Assembly: GCA_020796225.1 (NCBI GenBank)
Contig: CM036753.1
Coordinates: forward strand, 67,648,365-67,712,364
Length of the DNA: 64,000 nt
Origin: Arion vulgaris
Lineage: Eukaryota; Mollusca; Gastropoda; Stylommatophora; Arionidae
Direction: 5' to 3'
In this document: positions 34,563-46,124 of the stretch, one piece after another
Position numbering within the stretch: position 1 is the stretch's first letter
How the letters are laid out: each line of letters opens with the position of its first letter
Position numbers and translations under genes: made by a program
Notes under the pieces: model-generated
Seen by the model: the letters and a program-made list of their open reading frames with translations, nothing else
Told to the model about the DNA's origin: nothing
The model's database searches: none

Positions 34563-34705
34563 TCACATAGGCTTGCTCGTGTTTCATGGGCGGACAAGGA
34601 TCTAGTATATGAGTGATCCAGTTCTGGTGATGTAAAAGTGGCTTGCTCGTGTTCCGTGGGCAGACAAGGATCAAGCAAATGACAGAATTAGTTCTTATAA
34701 TGTAA
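34563..34705. repeat. Imperfect direct duplication (about 70 bp)
   Basis: ggcttgctcgtgtttcatgg ... gacaaggatct is followed by a diverged second copy ggcttgctcgtgttccgtgg ... gacaaggatca. Confidence 0.75.
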
Positions 34706-34904
34706 ACATTCACATCATATTAGTCTTGTCAATCAAATTGTTCAAATTTGAAAGACAAGCAACAAGTTATATCAAATCATTAAACCCACACATATGTTTA
34801 TTTTATAATATTGTTTGCATAAAAACTCACGTACTTTAAGCAAACTACTTTACAAAACAGAACAAATGTATGTTTTCATTTTTCAATACAATCAGTTAAA
34901 ATAT

Positions 34905-35159
34905 GGCGAGTGATGTTATTCTTATTTATGTATCTTCAATCGATGTTGAATCGATCAAGCGATTTAAGCAGTTTGGAGTTACCCGTTGTTCAAGTCGAAC
35001 TGGATGCCTGAGAGGCAGAGTGAGAGGTGTGTTTAATCAGCGAGCCACAGGAACCATCAGTATGCATACTCTTCGATATCTGTTGGGGAGACTGAGCACC
35101 TATGGGTCTGCCCGGAGTGCAATGACGTCAGTTTAGTAACCAATAACCAATAACCAATA
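34905..35159 (+). pseudogene. 3' end of the RNase H LINE, second copy
   Basis: Nearly identical to 12590-12830 (tgaatcgatcaagcgattta, tatctgttggggagactgag, gacgtcagtttagtaacc) and ends in three (TAACCAA) units. 5' truncated; antisense to the GPCR gene. Its high similarity to the first copy suggests recent activity of the family. Confidence 0.9.
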
Positions 35160-35215
35160 ATTATGTATCTTCATTTCCTTGTTTGATTAGTGTAGCAACA
35201 ATCGTTATTATCTTT

Positions 35216-35320
35216 TCTGTGATAAGTCTATTGACAATCTGTAGTAAAACAATCATTATTCGTATATGATAAGTCTACTGACAATCTGTAGTAAAACAAT
35301 CATTATTCGTATACAATTAT
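35216..35320. repeat. Two-copy tandem duplication (about 55 bp)
   Basis: gataagtctattgacaatct and gataagtctactgacaatct start two near-identical copies, each ending cattattcgtata. Confidence 0.9.
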
Positions 35321-35642
35321 AAATCAAACCCATGTTAAAACTTAATTACGATAAAATATAGCTACATTATATATTACTTTATTTTATTAACTAGACCAAA
35401 CAGAATCTTTGCTTATAAATAGTAAAACAAATACATTATTGTTGTTTTAACAACAAATGAATATAGTTTGTTATAATTGAATGATAAAATTCCACCTCCG
35501 GTTCGAATATCGGTCTAAGTGGATTTCCAAGACTATATGGGTTGTGCTGTAATAGTACGAGTACATTCTGTCAAACTGTTCTTTCACCAAATTTGAATAT
35601 ATATTTCTGACCCTTATATCGTTGCCTTTATATTTCCTACTT
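35321..35642. other. AT-rich intronic spacer
   Basis: No features recognised. Confidence 0.4.
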
Positions 35643-37024
35643 ATACTTAACTTTACTCTTCAGTGTGATTTTCAGCAGTGTCATGGCTGTGCTACTAGAT
35701 ATACTTAACTTTACTCTTCAGTGTGATTTTCAGCAGTGTCATGGCTGTGCTACTAGATATACTTAACTTTATGCTTCAGCCTGATTTTCAGCAGTGTCAT
35801 GGCTGTGGTACTAGATAAGATATACTTAACTTTACTCTTCAGTGTGATTTTCAGCAGTGTCATGGCTGCGGTACTTGATATACTTAACTTTACTCTTCAG
35901 TGTGATTTTCAGCAGTGTCATGGCTGTACTACTAGATATACTTAACTTTATGCTTCAGCCTGATTTTCAGCAGTGTCATGGCTGTGGTACTAGATAAGAT
36001 ATACTTAACTTTACTCTTCAGCGTGATTTTCAGCAGTGTCATGGCTGTGCTACTAGATATACTTAACTTTACGCTTCAGTGTGATTTTCAGCAGTGTCAT
36101 GGCTGTGCTACTAGATATACTTAACTTTATGCTTCAGCGTGATTTTCAGCAGTGTCATGGCTGTGGTACTAGATATACTTAACTTTATGCTTCAGCGTGG
36201 TTTTCAGCAGTGTCATGGCTGTGGTACTAGATATACTTAACTTTATGCTTCAGTGTGATTTTCAGCAGTGTTATGGCTGTGGTACTAGATAAGATATACT
36301 TAACTTTACTCTTCAGTGTGATTTTCAGCAGTGTCATGGCTGCGGTACTTGATATACTTAACTTTACTCTTCAGTGTGATTTTCAGCAGTGTCATGGCTG
36401 TACTACTAGATATACTTAACTTTATGCTTCAGCCTGATTTTCAGCAGTGTCATGGCTGTGGTACTAGATAAGATATACTTAACTTTACTCTTCAGCGTGA
36501 TTTTCAGCAGTGTCATGGCTGTGCTACTAGATATACTTAACTTTATGCTTCAGCGTGGTTTTCAGCAGTGTCATGGCTGTGGTACTAGATAAGATATACT
36601 TAACTTTATGCTTCAGCGTGGTTTTCAGCAGTGTCATGGCTGTGGTACTAGATAAGATATACTTAACTTTACGCTTGAGTGTGATGTTCGGCAGTGTCAT
36701 GGCTGTGCTACTAGATAAGATATACTTAACTTTACGCTTGAGTGTGATATTCAGCAGTGTCATGGCTGTGGTACTAGATATACTTAACTTTACGCTTCAG
36801 CGTGATTTTCAGCAGTGTCATGGCTGTGCTACTAGATAAGATATACTTAACTTTACGCTTGAGTGTGATATTCAGCAGTGTCATGGATGTGGTACTAGAT
36901 ATACTTAACTTTACGCTTCAGCGTGATTTTCAGCAGTGTCATGGCTGTGCTACTAGATAAGATATACTTAACTTTACGCTTCAGTGTGATTTTCAGCAGT
37001 GTCATGGCTGTGCTACTAGAAAAG
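35643..37024. repeat. 58/63-bp minisatellite with higher-order structure, about 23 copies
   Basis: The unit is atacttaactttactcttca then gtgtgattttcagcagtgtc then atggctgtgctactagat. Some units carry an extra aagat (63 bp). A block of four variant units beginning near 35815 recurs in the same order 474 bp later. Confidence 0.93.
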
Positions 37025-37394
37025 ATGGTATGAGTCAACTATGTCAGAATTAAAAACGAGGTATGGCAACAAATACGCCATGTTTTCTCGCAGTTGGTTA
37101 TGCTCGCGGATTTCGTTATTATAGAGTCGGTCGTGGTTATGCTAAGGTTGGTAACGAGAATGAACGTTGAATAAGATTTGTTCAGAATGGTGGCTGTTAT
37201 AGCAGCTGTAGCAATAGATACAAACTGTTCTCATTTCCAACAGAAATAAAACTAATAGCGATCTGCAAATTGATTACTGAGTAGCCAATATTAGAAAGCT
37301 TATGGGCTTGTTATACGAAGATATAAGCTAGAACATGTCACATTATTTTAAAAAAGTTCTTCGTTGAGAATTAGAGAACAATATATAATATAAT
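37025..37394. other. Intronic spacer
   Basis: Nothing recognised. Confidence 0.4.
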
Positions 37395-38800
37395 AATTCC
37401 TCTCGTTATACATTACATAGGGTCTGCAAGTAATTTCTCCATACCGCTCTATCCTGGGCAACTCGCTCAATCTCCTCCATGGAACTGAGACCGATATTTC
37501 CTGCCTCTCTCAGCAAAGTTCGTTCAGGGTCTCCTTAGGTCGACCTCTCTTTCTTGAACCCTTTGTATCCCACTTCAATGTCTGCTTTGATATTCTTTGA
37601 TCATGTCTCCTTAAAATGAGAAATTTAGTATGAGTAGTTGTTGCTTCTCAATATGTTCCTCCAAAATTAGTCGTAGGGTAATAATTTGGTATAAGCAGCT
37701 TCTCCCAGGTCTAAAACCAGCTTGTTCTTCTCTCAGGGTTGTGTCCACTGCTCCTTTGATTCTATTAAGAATGATTTTGCAGAAAGTCTTAGTCATTACT
37801 GATAATAAGGTGATCCCTCTCCAGTTGTTGCAATCTTTGAGATCACCTTTTTGGAGGATCTTAACAATTATTCCCTTTTTCCATTGATCTGGGTAGTTTC
37901 TTCTTCCCATACTTTATTAAATAGTTCTTGCACCTGGCTAATAGTTGTATCATCAGCCGCTTTGAGCATTTCTGCAGTAATGTTGTCATCACCGCTGCCT
38001 TATTGTTTATCAAGGAATCGATTGCCTCCTTGACCTCAGCTACACTTATCATTTCTTCGTTAATTAGTAGGGAGCTGTTTCTTGCCTCTTCGTCAAACTT
38101 GAGTAGTACTGGTGGATCAGGTCTATTCATTATTTCTTCAAAATGTTCTGCCCATCTTTTCTTCTGCTCGGTATCTGATGTTAGAACTTTACCATCTTTA
38201 CTCTTGATTGGGCCACCCTTTGAAACAAAAGTTCCAGTAAGTTGTTTTAGTGTGTTGTATAGCATTTTACTGTTTCCAGTCTTAGCTGCCTTTTCCCCTT
38301 CTTCAGCCAGTCGATTAACATGTGCTCTTTTATCTCTTCTAGCCGCTCTTTTCACTTCCTTTTCTTTTAGTCTAAATTCCTCTTTAGCTTGGATTTCATC
38401 TGTTTCATCCTTAGTATTAAATATCGCTAGTTTCATCTTTCTTCTTTCTTGAATACATTTCCAGGTGTCATCGCTTATCCAGGGTTTTCTGTCTTTCGTC
38501 TTTAATCCTGCGCTACTATTTGCTGTCCCCAATAGTGTGTCCTTTATCTTAGTCTCTTTGTCTTCAATGTTCTGTTCATTTTCACCATTGAGTAACTCGA
38601 ACCTATTCTTAAGTTCGAGCTGATATTCCTCTTTTTCTTCTTTATTTTGTAGCCTTTGTCTATTCGCAGTTGTTCTTTTTTAGTATAGTGAATTTTCAAT
38701 TTCAGTTTCAATTTACCTATGCATAAATTATGATCACTTCCTACATCTGCCCCTCTGTATGCACGGACATCCAGCAACAATATAGACTGCATAATACTGA
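37395..38800 (-). pseudogene. LINE with endonuclease end, RT start and family F tail (internally deleted)
   Basis: On the minus strand, in order: the end of an APE-type endonuclease (DVRAYRGADVGSDHNL, about 38770-38725), a linker frame 38532-37861 (KPWISDDTWKCIQERRKMK; RRDKRAHVNRLAEEGEKAAK), then RT blocks NNWRGITLLSVMTKTFCKII and EEQAGFRPGRSC (37610-37910). The RT then stops just before its first catalytic Asp block and passes directly into a family F C-terminal tail (37395-37605). Most of the RT palm and thumb is therefore missing. A 5' frame break lies at about 37861-37910. Sense to the GPCR gene. RTE/CR1-group by motif; clade not settled. Confidence 0.85.
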
Positions 38801-38879
38801 GTTGCCCGAGGACGTAGCATGTAGTGGATCAGCAAATGAGTTAATCAACACCGATGAAGTTAGAAATGCTAAAACGTTA

Positions 38880-39345
38880 GAGTTATGGTCATTAGTTACT
38901 GAGCTGACATAATTGCATTCCGGACAGACCCATAGGTGCTCAGTCGCCTGTAACAGATGTCGAAGGGTATGTATACTGATGGATTCTGTGAATTACTGAT
39001 TAAATACGCTCCACACACTGCTCCTCAGGCATCCAGTTGTACTTGTATAACGGGTAACTCCAAACTTCTTAAATAGCTGGATCGATTCAACATCTATTTT
39101 AGTGTCGTCGTCCAACAGACATTCGTGAATAGACCTTACATCACCCCCCTTATCTTCAGCTCCCCGACAATCAAAGCTGTTAATGCAAACATGGTTGCTC
39201 TCTCATTGCCACAAATACCCGCATACCAGGGCAGTAGATCCACGGTAACCTCTGAAGGTTAGAAACTTCAGTAGAAGATGTCCATTGATACCGAAATCTA
39301 TCATTTTGAATCTTCCGAAGCATCGACTGAGAGCCAGATACATCA
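38880..39345 (-). pseudogene. 3' end of the RNase H LINE, third copy
   Basis: Reverse complement of 12355-12800: the SGSQSMLRKIQNDRFRYQW RNase H segment (39180-39340), then ttgaatcgatccagctattt and the gcagacccataggtgctc end near 38930. More diverged than the copy at 34905. The tail repeat is decayed to gttactgagc. Confidence 0.8.
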
Positions 39346-40009
39346 ACAAAAAATATGGACATCATGAGCTACAACATCATCACAATTGACATACCATGAT
39401 GATTATAATAATTAACTCCAAGCTAGCTCAACATGAATCATATAACCATAAAGTCCAATAATATTATCAACGACTTTTCATACAGACAAAATGGATTAAT
39501 TTCTTGAAGTTTACAGCTAAAGTCAATAATCGTCTCCTTGTTCTTCATATAACGCATATAAAATAGGATACACTGACAAGTATAATCTTCCTATCAGATC
39601 TTGATAATTATGCATATATTAAGCTGCTAATAAACATCGAGACACAACAATACGAAATGCAAAATTATGTCTGTATTGTGAAAATATAAATCTGTCTACA
39701 CAACGATAAGAGGACACAATCGACAATAGTTCAACTATTATCTCCATCATCCTTCCTGTTAGTTCAAATACAAGCAAGAGGTCACTTATGCACATGGCCT
39801 CAATGTAGATATCCTGCGCCGAAGAATGTATGTAAACATGTTTATATAATAAGGTTTCTAAGTTCCCTTTAATCACTCTTCACGACAGACCTGACACGTG
39901 TTGTTATCTAACTATTTACTTTCAAATAGGGACTTATATTGAAACAAGATTTGTAAAGTTACATCCAAGTAGAGGCTAACATTGGAGTGTTAATATTGTA
40001 CATTTGGTA
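39346..40009. other. AT-rich intronic spacer
   Basis: No recognisable elements or exons. Confidence 0.4.
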
Positions 40010-40184
40010 TTCCTCTCGTGCCGGTATACGTTGCCTATGACATGTAAGCAATTTCTTTCTATCCTAGGAAACTAGCTTAATCTCCTTTATGGAAACGAGT
40101 TAGATATTTCTCGCCTCAGAAATAATCATTTCAGGATTCGTGTCAGCGTTTCTTTCTTTCTTGAACCATTCGCTCCCGAGGTAC
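40010..40184 (-). pseudogene. LINE 3'-end fragment (family F)
   Basis: Diverged match to 37395-37570 and 18790-18960 (cctctcgtgccggtatacgt, cttaatctcctttatgg, tttctttctttcttgaacca). It stops abruptly at the GC-richer block. Confidence 0.55.
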
Positions 40185-41060
40185 GGTAAATGTGACTGCA
40201 GATGTGAACAAAACGGTCGTAGCAGCTGCCCGGCCGATGGGAAAGGCTGCACGCGAAGGGATGAGAGGTGCATTCCGAACAGATAAGAGGGCCCACATGG
40301 AGCAAAACTCGGAGCCCTGTGCACGAGTCGAGAGCTGCGTGGTCATGGAACGACAGGGGAAAGCGACACTTGGGAAGATTGCGGCAAATTCCGAACAAGA
40401 TGCCAAGCGCAGATAGAGATATTGGATAAAGCTGGCCGAGCGTAAACCCTAAAGTTGTGCTTTAGCGTCTAACAAAACTGCCCCCCTGAGACAGACGGGC
40501 AGGGTACTGTTGTTCCTACAATTAACATCCCGGAAAAATCAGGATGGGTGATGATTGGCGAGTGCAAAATCTAAGTTGCGCTAATAGCGCCTAATGAAAC
40601 GATCCATACATTATTTTGTGCATGGCCCCAGTCCAGTGTTTCCTGGATCAAGGGGGAAAAATGCAGAGCAAATGCAAATTACCAAGTGCCGACACGAGTC
40701 TCGAAATAATAAGTATGTGGCATACGAGTAAAGCGTCCCAGGACATAAAACTATGTTCCCTCTCGCAGGGAACCACTGCTGCCTTGTAGTTTTGATTGGG
40801 GACTGTCAAAGGCTAGAGGAGTAAACCGTACACAAAACTGGACAGTAGGCAAACCAAGTAGTCAATGAAAAGACGGGTTAACTGGACAGATGACGCTCAT
40901 CAACCCGGGAGGATAGGTCTTCCAAGGGTCCCTACCCTAAAAGAAAATAACAGCCTGCTGCCTTGTAGGTTCGGCTGGGGACAGCAAAATGCTACCGGAG
41001 AGAGAACCCAGTAAACGCTGGTTGAAATCGGACACTTCGCCGAAGGAAAAGCAGATTTAT
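40185..41060. other. GC-richer block of unknown identity
   Basis: Composition shifts visibly from the AT-rich surroundings. Two diverged internal copies (agcgtaaaccctaaagttgt ... and gagtgcaaaatctaagttgc ...) lie about 130 bp apart, and two ctgccttgtag(g)tt...ggggac blocks about 190 bp apart (40770 and 40960). The right edge (gctggttgaaatcggacact) resembles the head of the family B variant at 21150. It could be the 5' UTR of a LINE or a composite element. The open frames at 40126-40416 are not convincing. Confidence 0.45.
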
Positions 41061-41754
41061 GTAGTCTATCTAATAGACCAGAATTATGTATGAGCTGAAA
41101 GATAAAAGAAAAAGGGAAAACTCAGAAGGGGTCACAGTAAAACGCTTGCCAATTAAACCGTCTGTAAAGACGAAAAAGGCCATATATAAAGTAGTGAAGA
41201 ACCCGTTTTGATACCACGCTGGATATTGAAAAATACAATTTTAGACCGGTATGTATCTTTTGACCAACGGCAACATGATGGATGATATGGTCAACATCAC
41301 GCTTACCATCTTTACTTTTCAGTACTTCTCTTGTACTCATTTGAGACTAGAACGACTCGAGAGTCATTACAGTGGGATAAAATACCACACATATTGAGGA
41401 ATATGATATCGGGATGACCACCTACAGAGCAAATGCACTAGCAACTTTGCCACCATGCTCTTATTGTAAGATATTGCAAATTTGTATATAGTGGACTGGG
41501 TTCAGAAGCTGAAAAATCTAATTTAATATAAATGTCAACAGGTACAAAAATTAAGAATGTCAGTGCGCTCTAATTTATAAAAAATTGTTTTAAATAAGAT
41601 AACATATTTAATATATACATCCAAACAATATAACGAAGGTCAGGGAAGTGACATGCGAATTGATACTGTTATTTAAGCATTAAAAAAAACCAACTTGCAA
41701 GGAGAGGGGGGGCGTTACAAAGTCCATGGCGTGCAAAGTGGGCGTGTGCAGAAA
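41061..41754. other. Intronic spacer, nothing recognised
   Basis: A minus-strand 72-residue frame at 41122-41340 has no motif. No repeats. Confidence 0.35.
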
Positions 41755-41950
41755 AGTGTGGAATCCATGGTCTAAGGTGAAAGACTGACTTCATTGCACT
41801 GGCTTTCCCCATATGGACGCCATCTGCCAAAACTGTTGCACAAAGCACAAACTTCCTAGCTCCAGCAACAATTATTTGGATCTTATGCGTCTCTCTCCGG
41901 ATTCGAAACCACAACTAAACGACAGACCACTTCGCCATAAAGACCCCGAA
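41755..41950 (-). repeat. SINE-like repeat, family D
   Basis: Reverse-complement relative of 19790-20040: ttcattgcactggctttccc, ccatatgg, gcacaaagcacaaact and gattcgaaaccac (complement of the B-box region). Confidence 0.6.
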
Positions 41951-42009
41951 AAACATAAATGTGTCTTTCGGAATTCCTCACTCATAGGTCAGAGGTCTCT
42001 GCTGTCGTC

Positions 42010-42185
42010 ATTCTCAAATTATCTATCACACACTGAATAAATATTTCCCACGGTCTTTCTCTTGTCCTCCTTGCCGGGATACGTCCTTCCATAATGGTCT
42101 TTTCCAACCCTTCATATCTTTTCTTATGTCCAAAATATCTCAATTTTCTCATTATTATTTGTAGAATCAGTCAGTTTTCTTTGCC
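42010..42185 (-). pseudogene. Possible LINE 3'-end scrap
   Basis: The minus strand reads an EGLEKTIMEGRIPARRTRE-like segment, similar in layout to 27070-27345. Weak. Confidence 0.35.
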
Positions 42186-42386
42186 AATCCCCATGTCAGT
42201 CCAATACAAGCTATATGGAGATGTACATGGACTCCGGTTGACCACTGACTACTTTAAAAGTGTACAAATCGATGTCGGAAAACGTTGGAAAAAAAGAAAT
42301 CAGTTTTGTTTGATTTTAAGTTCAATCTGGATATATATCTCTCTCTTGCGTTCCCCTGGATATATCTATTTGTTCTCTTCTCTATC

Positions 42387-42613
42387 CATAATAAACGCCC
42401 GTCTGCCCAGCGTGTTCGTAGTGCGTTGGACTATGGGTGACTATCCCTATGTGTGTGTGGGTTCAATTCCGCGGGATGGCAGAAAAAGCCACAGATTCCC
42501 AGATTTACGGTGTTCGTGGCACTGAACCGAAGGGTTACGATGTCCATGACACCGAGCCGAAGAGCTGAAAAGCTCAAGTGCTTTTGGATCGGAAAAAAAT
42601 TGCATAATAAACG
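42387..42613 (+). mobile_element. tRNA-derived SINE (family S) with 11-bp TSD
   Basis: Element 42398-42602: head ctgcccagcgtgttcgtagt, B box ggttcaattccgcggg, body gccacagattccc and gagccgaagagctgaaaagc, short A-tail. The direct repeat cataataaacg is at 42387-42397 and 42603-42613. Confidence 0.9.
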
Positions 42614-42884
42614 AAGAGCTCGTCTGTAACACTTATATTCCAAAGCATGCTTATTCGTTTCCAATGCCTTGCAAAGAGAAAAAAAAAGCAATCAGAATTT
42701 GTAGATGAATAGAATGAGAATATTAAATACCGGAAACATTCTTGAATCATGCAATATTTTTAAAGTGAAGGAGTAAGACAAACACATTTAATTTTGCACA
42801 TGTAAATTAAGCTCCTGGGGCACACATGTCAGACACTTAAATTGATTCTGTATCAATATTTTGTTTTCTTATATTGCTTGGCTA

Positions 42885-43130
42885 TGGTGTTCCTAGGATA
42901 TAATAATATACATTCTTTGTTTTCGCCTTTCAACTCCCAACGGAGCACAGGTCTTCAACAAACGGTATCCAGCTCTTCCGCTCTCTTGTCATCCCTTCCA
43001 ATTCTCTCCATGTTTACTTATCCCTATAATATCAGCCTCCAGCTCTCATCTCCAGGTCTGTCTAGGCCTTCCCCTCTGAGGGTTTCAAAAACTGTGCTTG
43101 TAATAATATACCTGCGCAGTATCCATTTAG
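42885..43130 (-). pseudogene. LINE 3'-end fragment
   Basis: Reverse complement of the tail at 560-800: ttcaactcccaacggagcac, aggtcttc, tcatcccttccaattct and ctaggccttcccctctg. Confidence 0.65.
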
Positions 43131-43489
43131 TTTGATTATTTACCTTCATTCTTGCTGATCCCTTTGGATTCAAAGATAATTTTGTATTTATCATACAATA
43201 TGCAAAGAGAGATATTAAATAAAATAGTAAGGACATTTTATGAGAATACAGTCGAATCAACTACAACTTCAAACAGTAGAAGGTCTGATCAGAAAGTACA
43301 AGAAAAAACCAAGAAAAAGTTTGAGGACAGCGCCAAAGCACAACCTGGTGTAGCGGAAGTTAGACTAGCTTAGAGCGAAAATTGAAAATTTCCATTTGAG
43401 TGGGCTAGCTTTTACGTAATTTTAAAATGACATTATGTTCTATTAAAATTTGACAGGATTCTCTGAGTCTATGTTTACTTATTGATAAA
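43131..43489. other. Intronic spacer
   Basis: Nothing recognised. Confidence 0.35.
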
Positions 43490-44115
43490 ACAATAAGATC
43501 AGGAAGCCACATAGATGTGGTTTTACAGAAGAATGCTGAAAATTCCATGGACAGAGAACAAAAATGTATTTATAACACGGGCCTGCACAGAAAGAAACCT
43601 TATCAAAAGAATAAGAATCAGACAATCAAGGTTATGTGGGCATACAGGGTGTTCAACTTAAAAGCAGTCTGTGAATGGAGCTAATCTGGCATATATGTAT
43701 GGAAATGAGAAGGTTCAGTTATGACGTAATATAGGTTAAGGTTGTGTGATGGTGTGTTATTGTAGTGCGGAAGGGGCGATGAACAAATGTGACGTAGGAC
43801 AAGCTAGTCAGAACCGGTTTAAATAGTAAATAGACGAGATTGCAATACGTACCTGACAAATTTATATTTATCACTGGGGCTGCTTTTAAGTTGAACACCC
43901 TGTATAATGCGAGGAGGAGGTTTAGAAAATTTGGTGATACCAGATACAATTCAGGGAAGGAAAGCTCGTGTAAGATAGAGGTAGAAGATGTTGGATGGTC
44001 TGACATCGTGGTTCGACGAAAGATCGACGGCAGAACTGATTAACTGCAAGAAGTAAAGAGAGTTGTGGAGAGACATGATTTGAGTGACAGGAGAGACCCG
44101 GAAGTTATGGCACTT
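43490..44115 (+). pseudogene. LINE H 3' region interrupted by a MITE
   Basis: Before the MITE: an RRMLKIPWT-like stretch and ccttatcaaaagaataagaa; after it, taatgcgaggaggaggttta, gaagatgttggatggtctga and aactgattaactgcaag. It aligns with 21060-21530 across the insertion. Decayed frames. Confidence 0.75.
43643..43904. mobile_element. 258-bp MITE with perfect 23-bp terminal inverted repeats and TA duplication
   Basis: Element 43645-43902. It starts cagggtgttcaacttaaaag and ends with the exact complement, 23 bp perfect. TA at 43643-43644 and 43903-43904. The homologous LINE H site at 21338-21349 (gcatataatgcg) is the intact pre-insertion site. mariner-type ends are inferred from the TA target and terminus; no transposase remains. 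Confidence 0.92.
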
Positions 44116-44489
44116 GATTTATTGATGTAAACTTATTTATTAAACATTGTTAATAATACTGATATGTATTAGTGCTAAATTTAATTTGTAACATACTATA
44201 ACCTAGCTTCCGCCTACTGTGTTTTATTTTAACATGAAATCATTGTGAAATATAATCTGGCTTTCGCGTACTGTGTTGTTTTCTTTAACATGAATTCATA
44301 GTAATCTAACAACACTGGAAAACAAGTCACATGATGAGAAATGTATGGTTTCCTGATATTGTTACTGAGATAAGATTGGCTCACAATAACAGCTGCAAAA
44401 GGCTTGGACCAAAAATGAGTAATTATAAACTTCACACGTCGCTGCAGGGCAAGAAATTAGAGAAGGATAAATAGCAATTGTTTTTTTTT
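44116..44489. other. Intronic spacer
   Basis: Contains an imperfect duplication around 44200 and 44255 (aacctagcttccgcctactg versus atctggctttcgcgtactg). Otherwise nothing. Confidence 0.45.
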
Positions 44490-44698
44490 AAATATGATAA
44501 AACGATTAAACGATTAATGTAAAATAGTTTTAAAGATTATTGTAAAGTATTGTCAAACGATTATTATAAAGTAATGGCAAGCGATTATTGTAACGTAATG
44601 TTAAAGTATTATTGTAAAGTAATATCAAACGATTATATAAATTAATGTCAAATGAATATTGTAAAGTATTGTCAAACTATTAATGTAAAGTCTATATC
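44490..44698. repeat. Degenerate minisatellite (about 26-bp unit)
   Basis: aacgattattgtaaagta and variants recur about eight times with many indels. Confidence 0.75.
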
Positions 44699-44701
44699 GT
44701 A

Positions 44702-44732
44702 CCAAAAGAAGTACAAATCTATCACTCAAGAC
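44702..44732 (+). pseudogene. Left flank of interrupted LINE G tail
   Basis: With the duplicated segment and 50036-50085, this forms a sequence homologous to the G tails at 20160-20270 and 18057-18160 (complement): tcactcaaga, aacacagaaaaccatgacac, cccggtag and aagagaagaaataaaag. It is the target into which the L1-like element inserted. Confidence 0.65.
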
Positions 44733-44788
44733 ATAAGAGAAGGACAGGACAAACACAGAAAACCATGACACTTGGCTCCGGCTACATC
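44733..44788 (+). repeat. 56-bp target-site duplication, left copy
   Basis: Perfectly identical to 49980-50035 (ataagagaaggacaggacaa ... ggctccggctacatc). The duplicated sequence belongs to the pre-existing LINE G tail. Confidence 0.95.
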
Positions 44789-44940
44789 ACCATGTGCTTA
44801 CAATGCCACGAGATTGGTTTTCAACAGTGGTACTACATTAACTGTTATTTTGTGTAAAACGAGCCTTTAAAATAGCGCTGTCTGTGAGTAGTGGGACATT
44901 ACACACTCAAGCCAGATACCAGCGCAACTAGCCAAAAAAA

Positions 44941-46120
44941 ATGGCAGAACCAATTCCAGTGTTTAACTTTGATCTACAGAAAGACTTCGAAGGCGGCTCA
45001 CTTCACAGAAAAGGCACACTAGTGATCACAGTAAGCGGACCACAAGTCCATAAAATATCATACTCTCTTATGACCAGCATACTGATGGGACCAGGAGGGA
45101 TCGGCTCCGGTGGAGTCACCTCCGTCTACCACTTCGAAAACCCTCATAAATGGTTTGCGACTCTGTCCTCAGCAGCACACATTCAGCACTACCAAAGAAT
45201 TCACGGCACAACCTTCCAACTTCAAGACCCAGAACTAGCCGTCACAATCGAACATTTAGAGAAGGAAAAGAGCAAGGGGTGATCCATTGATACCCCCACA
45301 ATGACAATAACACAGGTGCAAAATTTAGCGCAAACAATCACCGGTGATCCAAAGACAGAAGTGTCAAAAATTCCCAGTGCCCCGGATAAGTGGGCCTTTA
45401 CATATAAACCTACTCCAAAAGAATCCACACCACGCAAAAATCAACATACATGGTGAGAACGAGGAGAGCCAGAGCAACATATGGATTACTCTGCCGGGCC
45501 GGAGAACACAATGTGCTACGTGCGGCCAAGACACGCATTGGTCAAGCCAGTGTTCATTTGGCAAAAGACAAAATCCGAAACTAGAAGTAAGACTCGAAAA
45601 ATCGCCAACGACAATGCCCTCTAAAGAAGGACAAGATCCAGTGCCACCAACACTAGAGGTCAAGTCCGCAACAACTGCAGCTACGTTTCCTCCTGAGAAA
45701 CCACCAACATACAGAGAACAAAAGACGCCAACGACGAAAAACAACGATCACGGGGAAAGACCGTCAACATCCCACTCGAATCCTACCGACAACGCAGATA
45801 TGGAATCCGATGACTCGAGCGACAACTTTAAGAAAATAGAACGTAAACGGAAGAGAAACAAGATACCAACAGTACGAAGAAGCTACACACAACTAACGAC
45901 AAGCACTGAACCCGGAGAACAGTCACGACAGACAAAGATATCAGACAGCGAACAAGAAAACTACACACACGCCGCTGACTCCAACATTATACCAACACTC
46001 ACAGCCACCTCTTCGTGGTTTGAACTGGCAGCAGAAATTTTCGAAGAAAGTCCTCGGAATATCCAGACCGACCATACAGAGACAATACCAGACAATCAGG
46101 ATTTCGTAACCATCATTTAA
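44941..46120 (+). pseudogene. L1-like ORF1 (zinc-knuckle RNA-binding protein), two lesions
   Basis: Starts MAEPIPVFNFDLQKDFEG. The first frame reaches an in-frame TGA at 45280-45282 but continues open beyond it (SIDTPTMTITQVQN...) to about 45456, where a frameshift leads into the second frame (up to 46120). A CCHC knuckle CATCGQDTHWSSQC (C-x2-C-x4-H-x4-C) lies at 45512-45553. The C-terminal half is Ser/Thr/Pro-rich and charged, probably disordered. ORF1 proteins of this group coat the element RNA. With both lesions ignored the protein would be about 390 residues. Confidence 0.8.
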
Positions 46121-46124
46121 CAAG

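Noticed and set aside
40126..40416. Overlapping 74-90-residue frames on both strands in the GC-richer block
   Set aside because: GC-rich composition lengthens random frames; no domain, no splice context, and none is clearly favoured.
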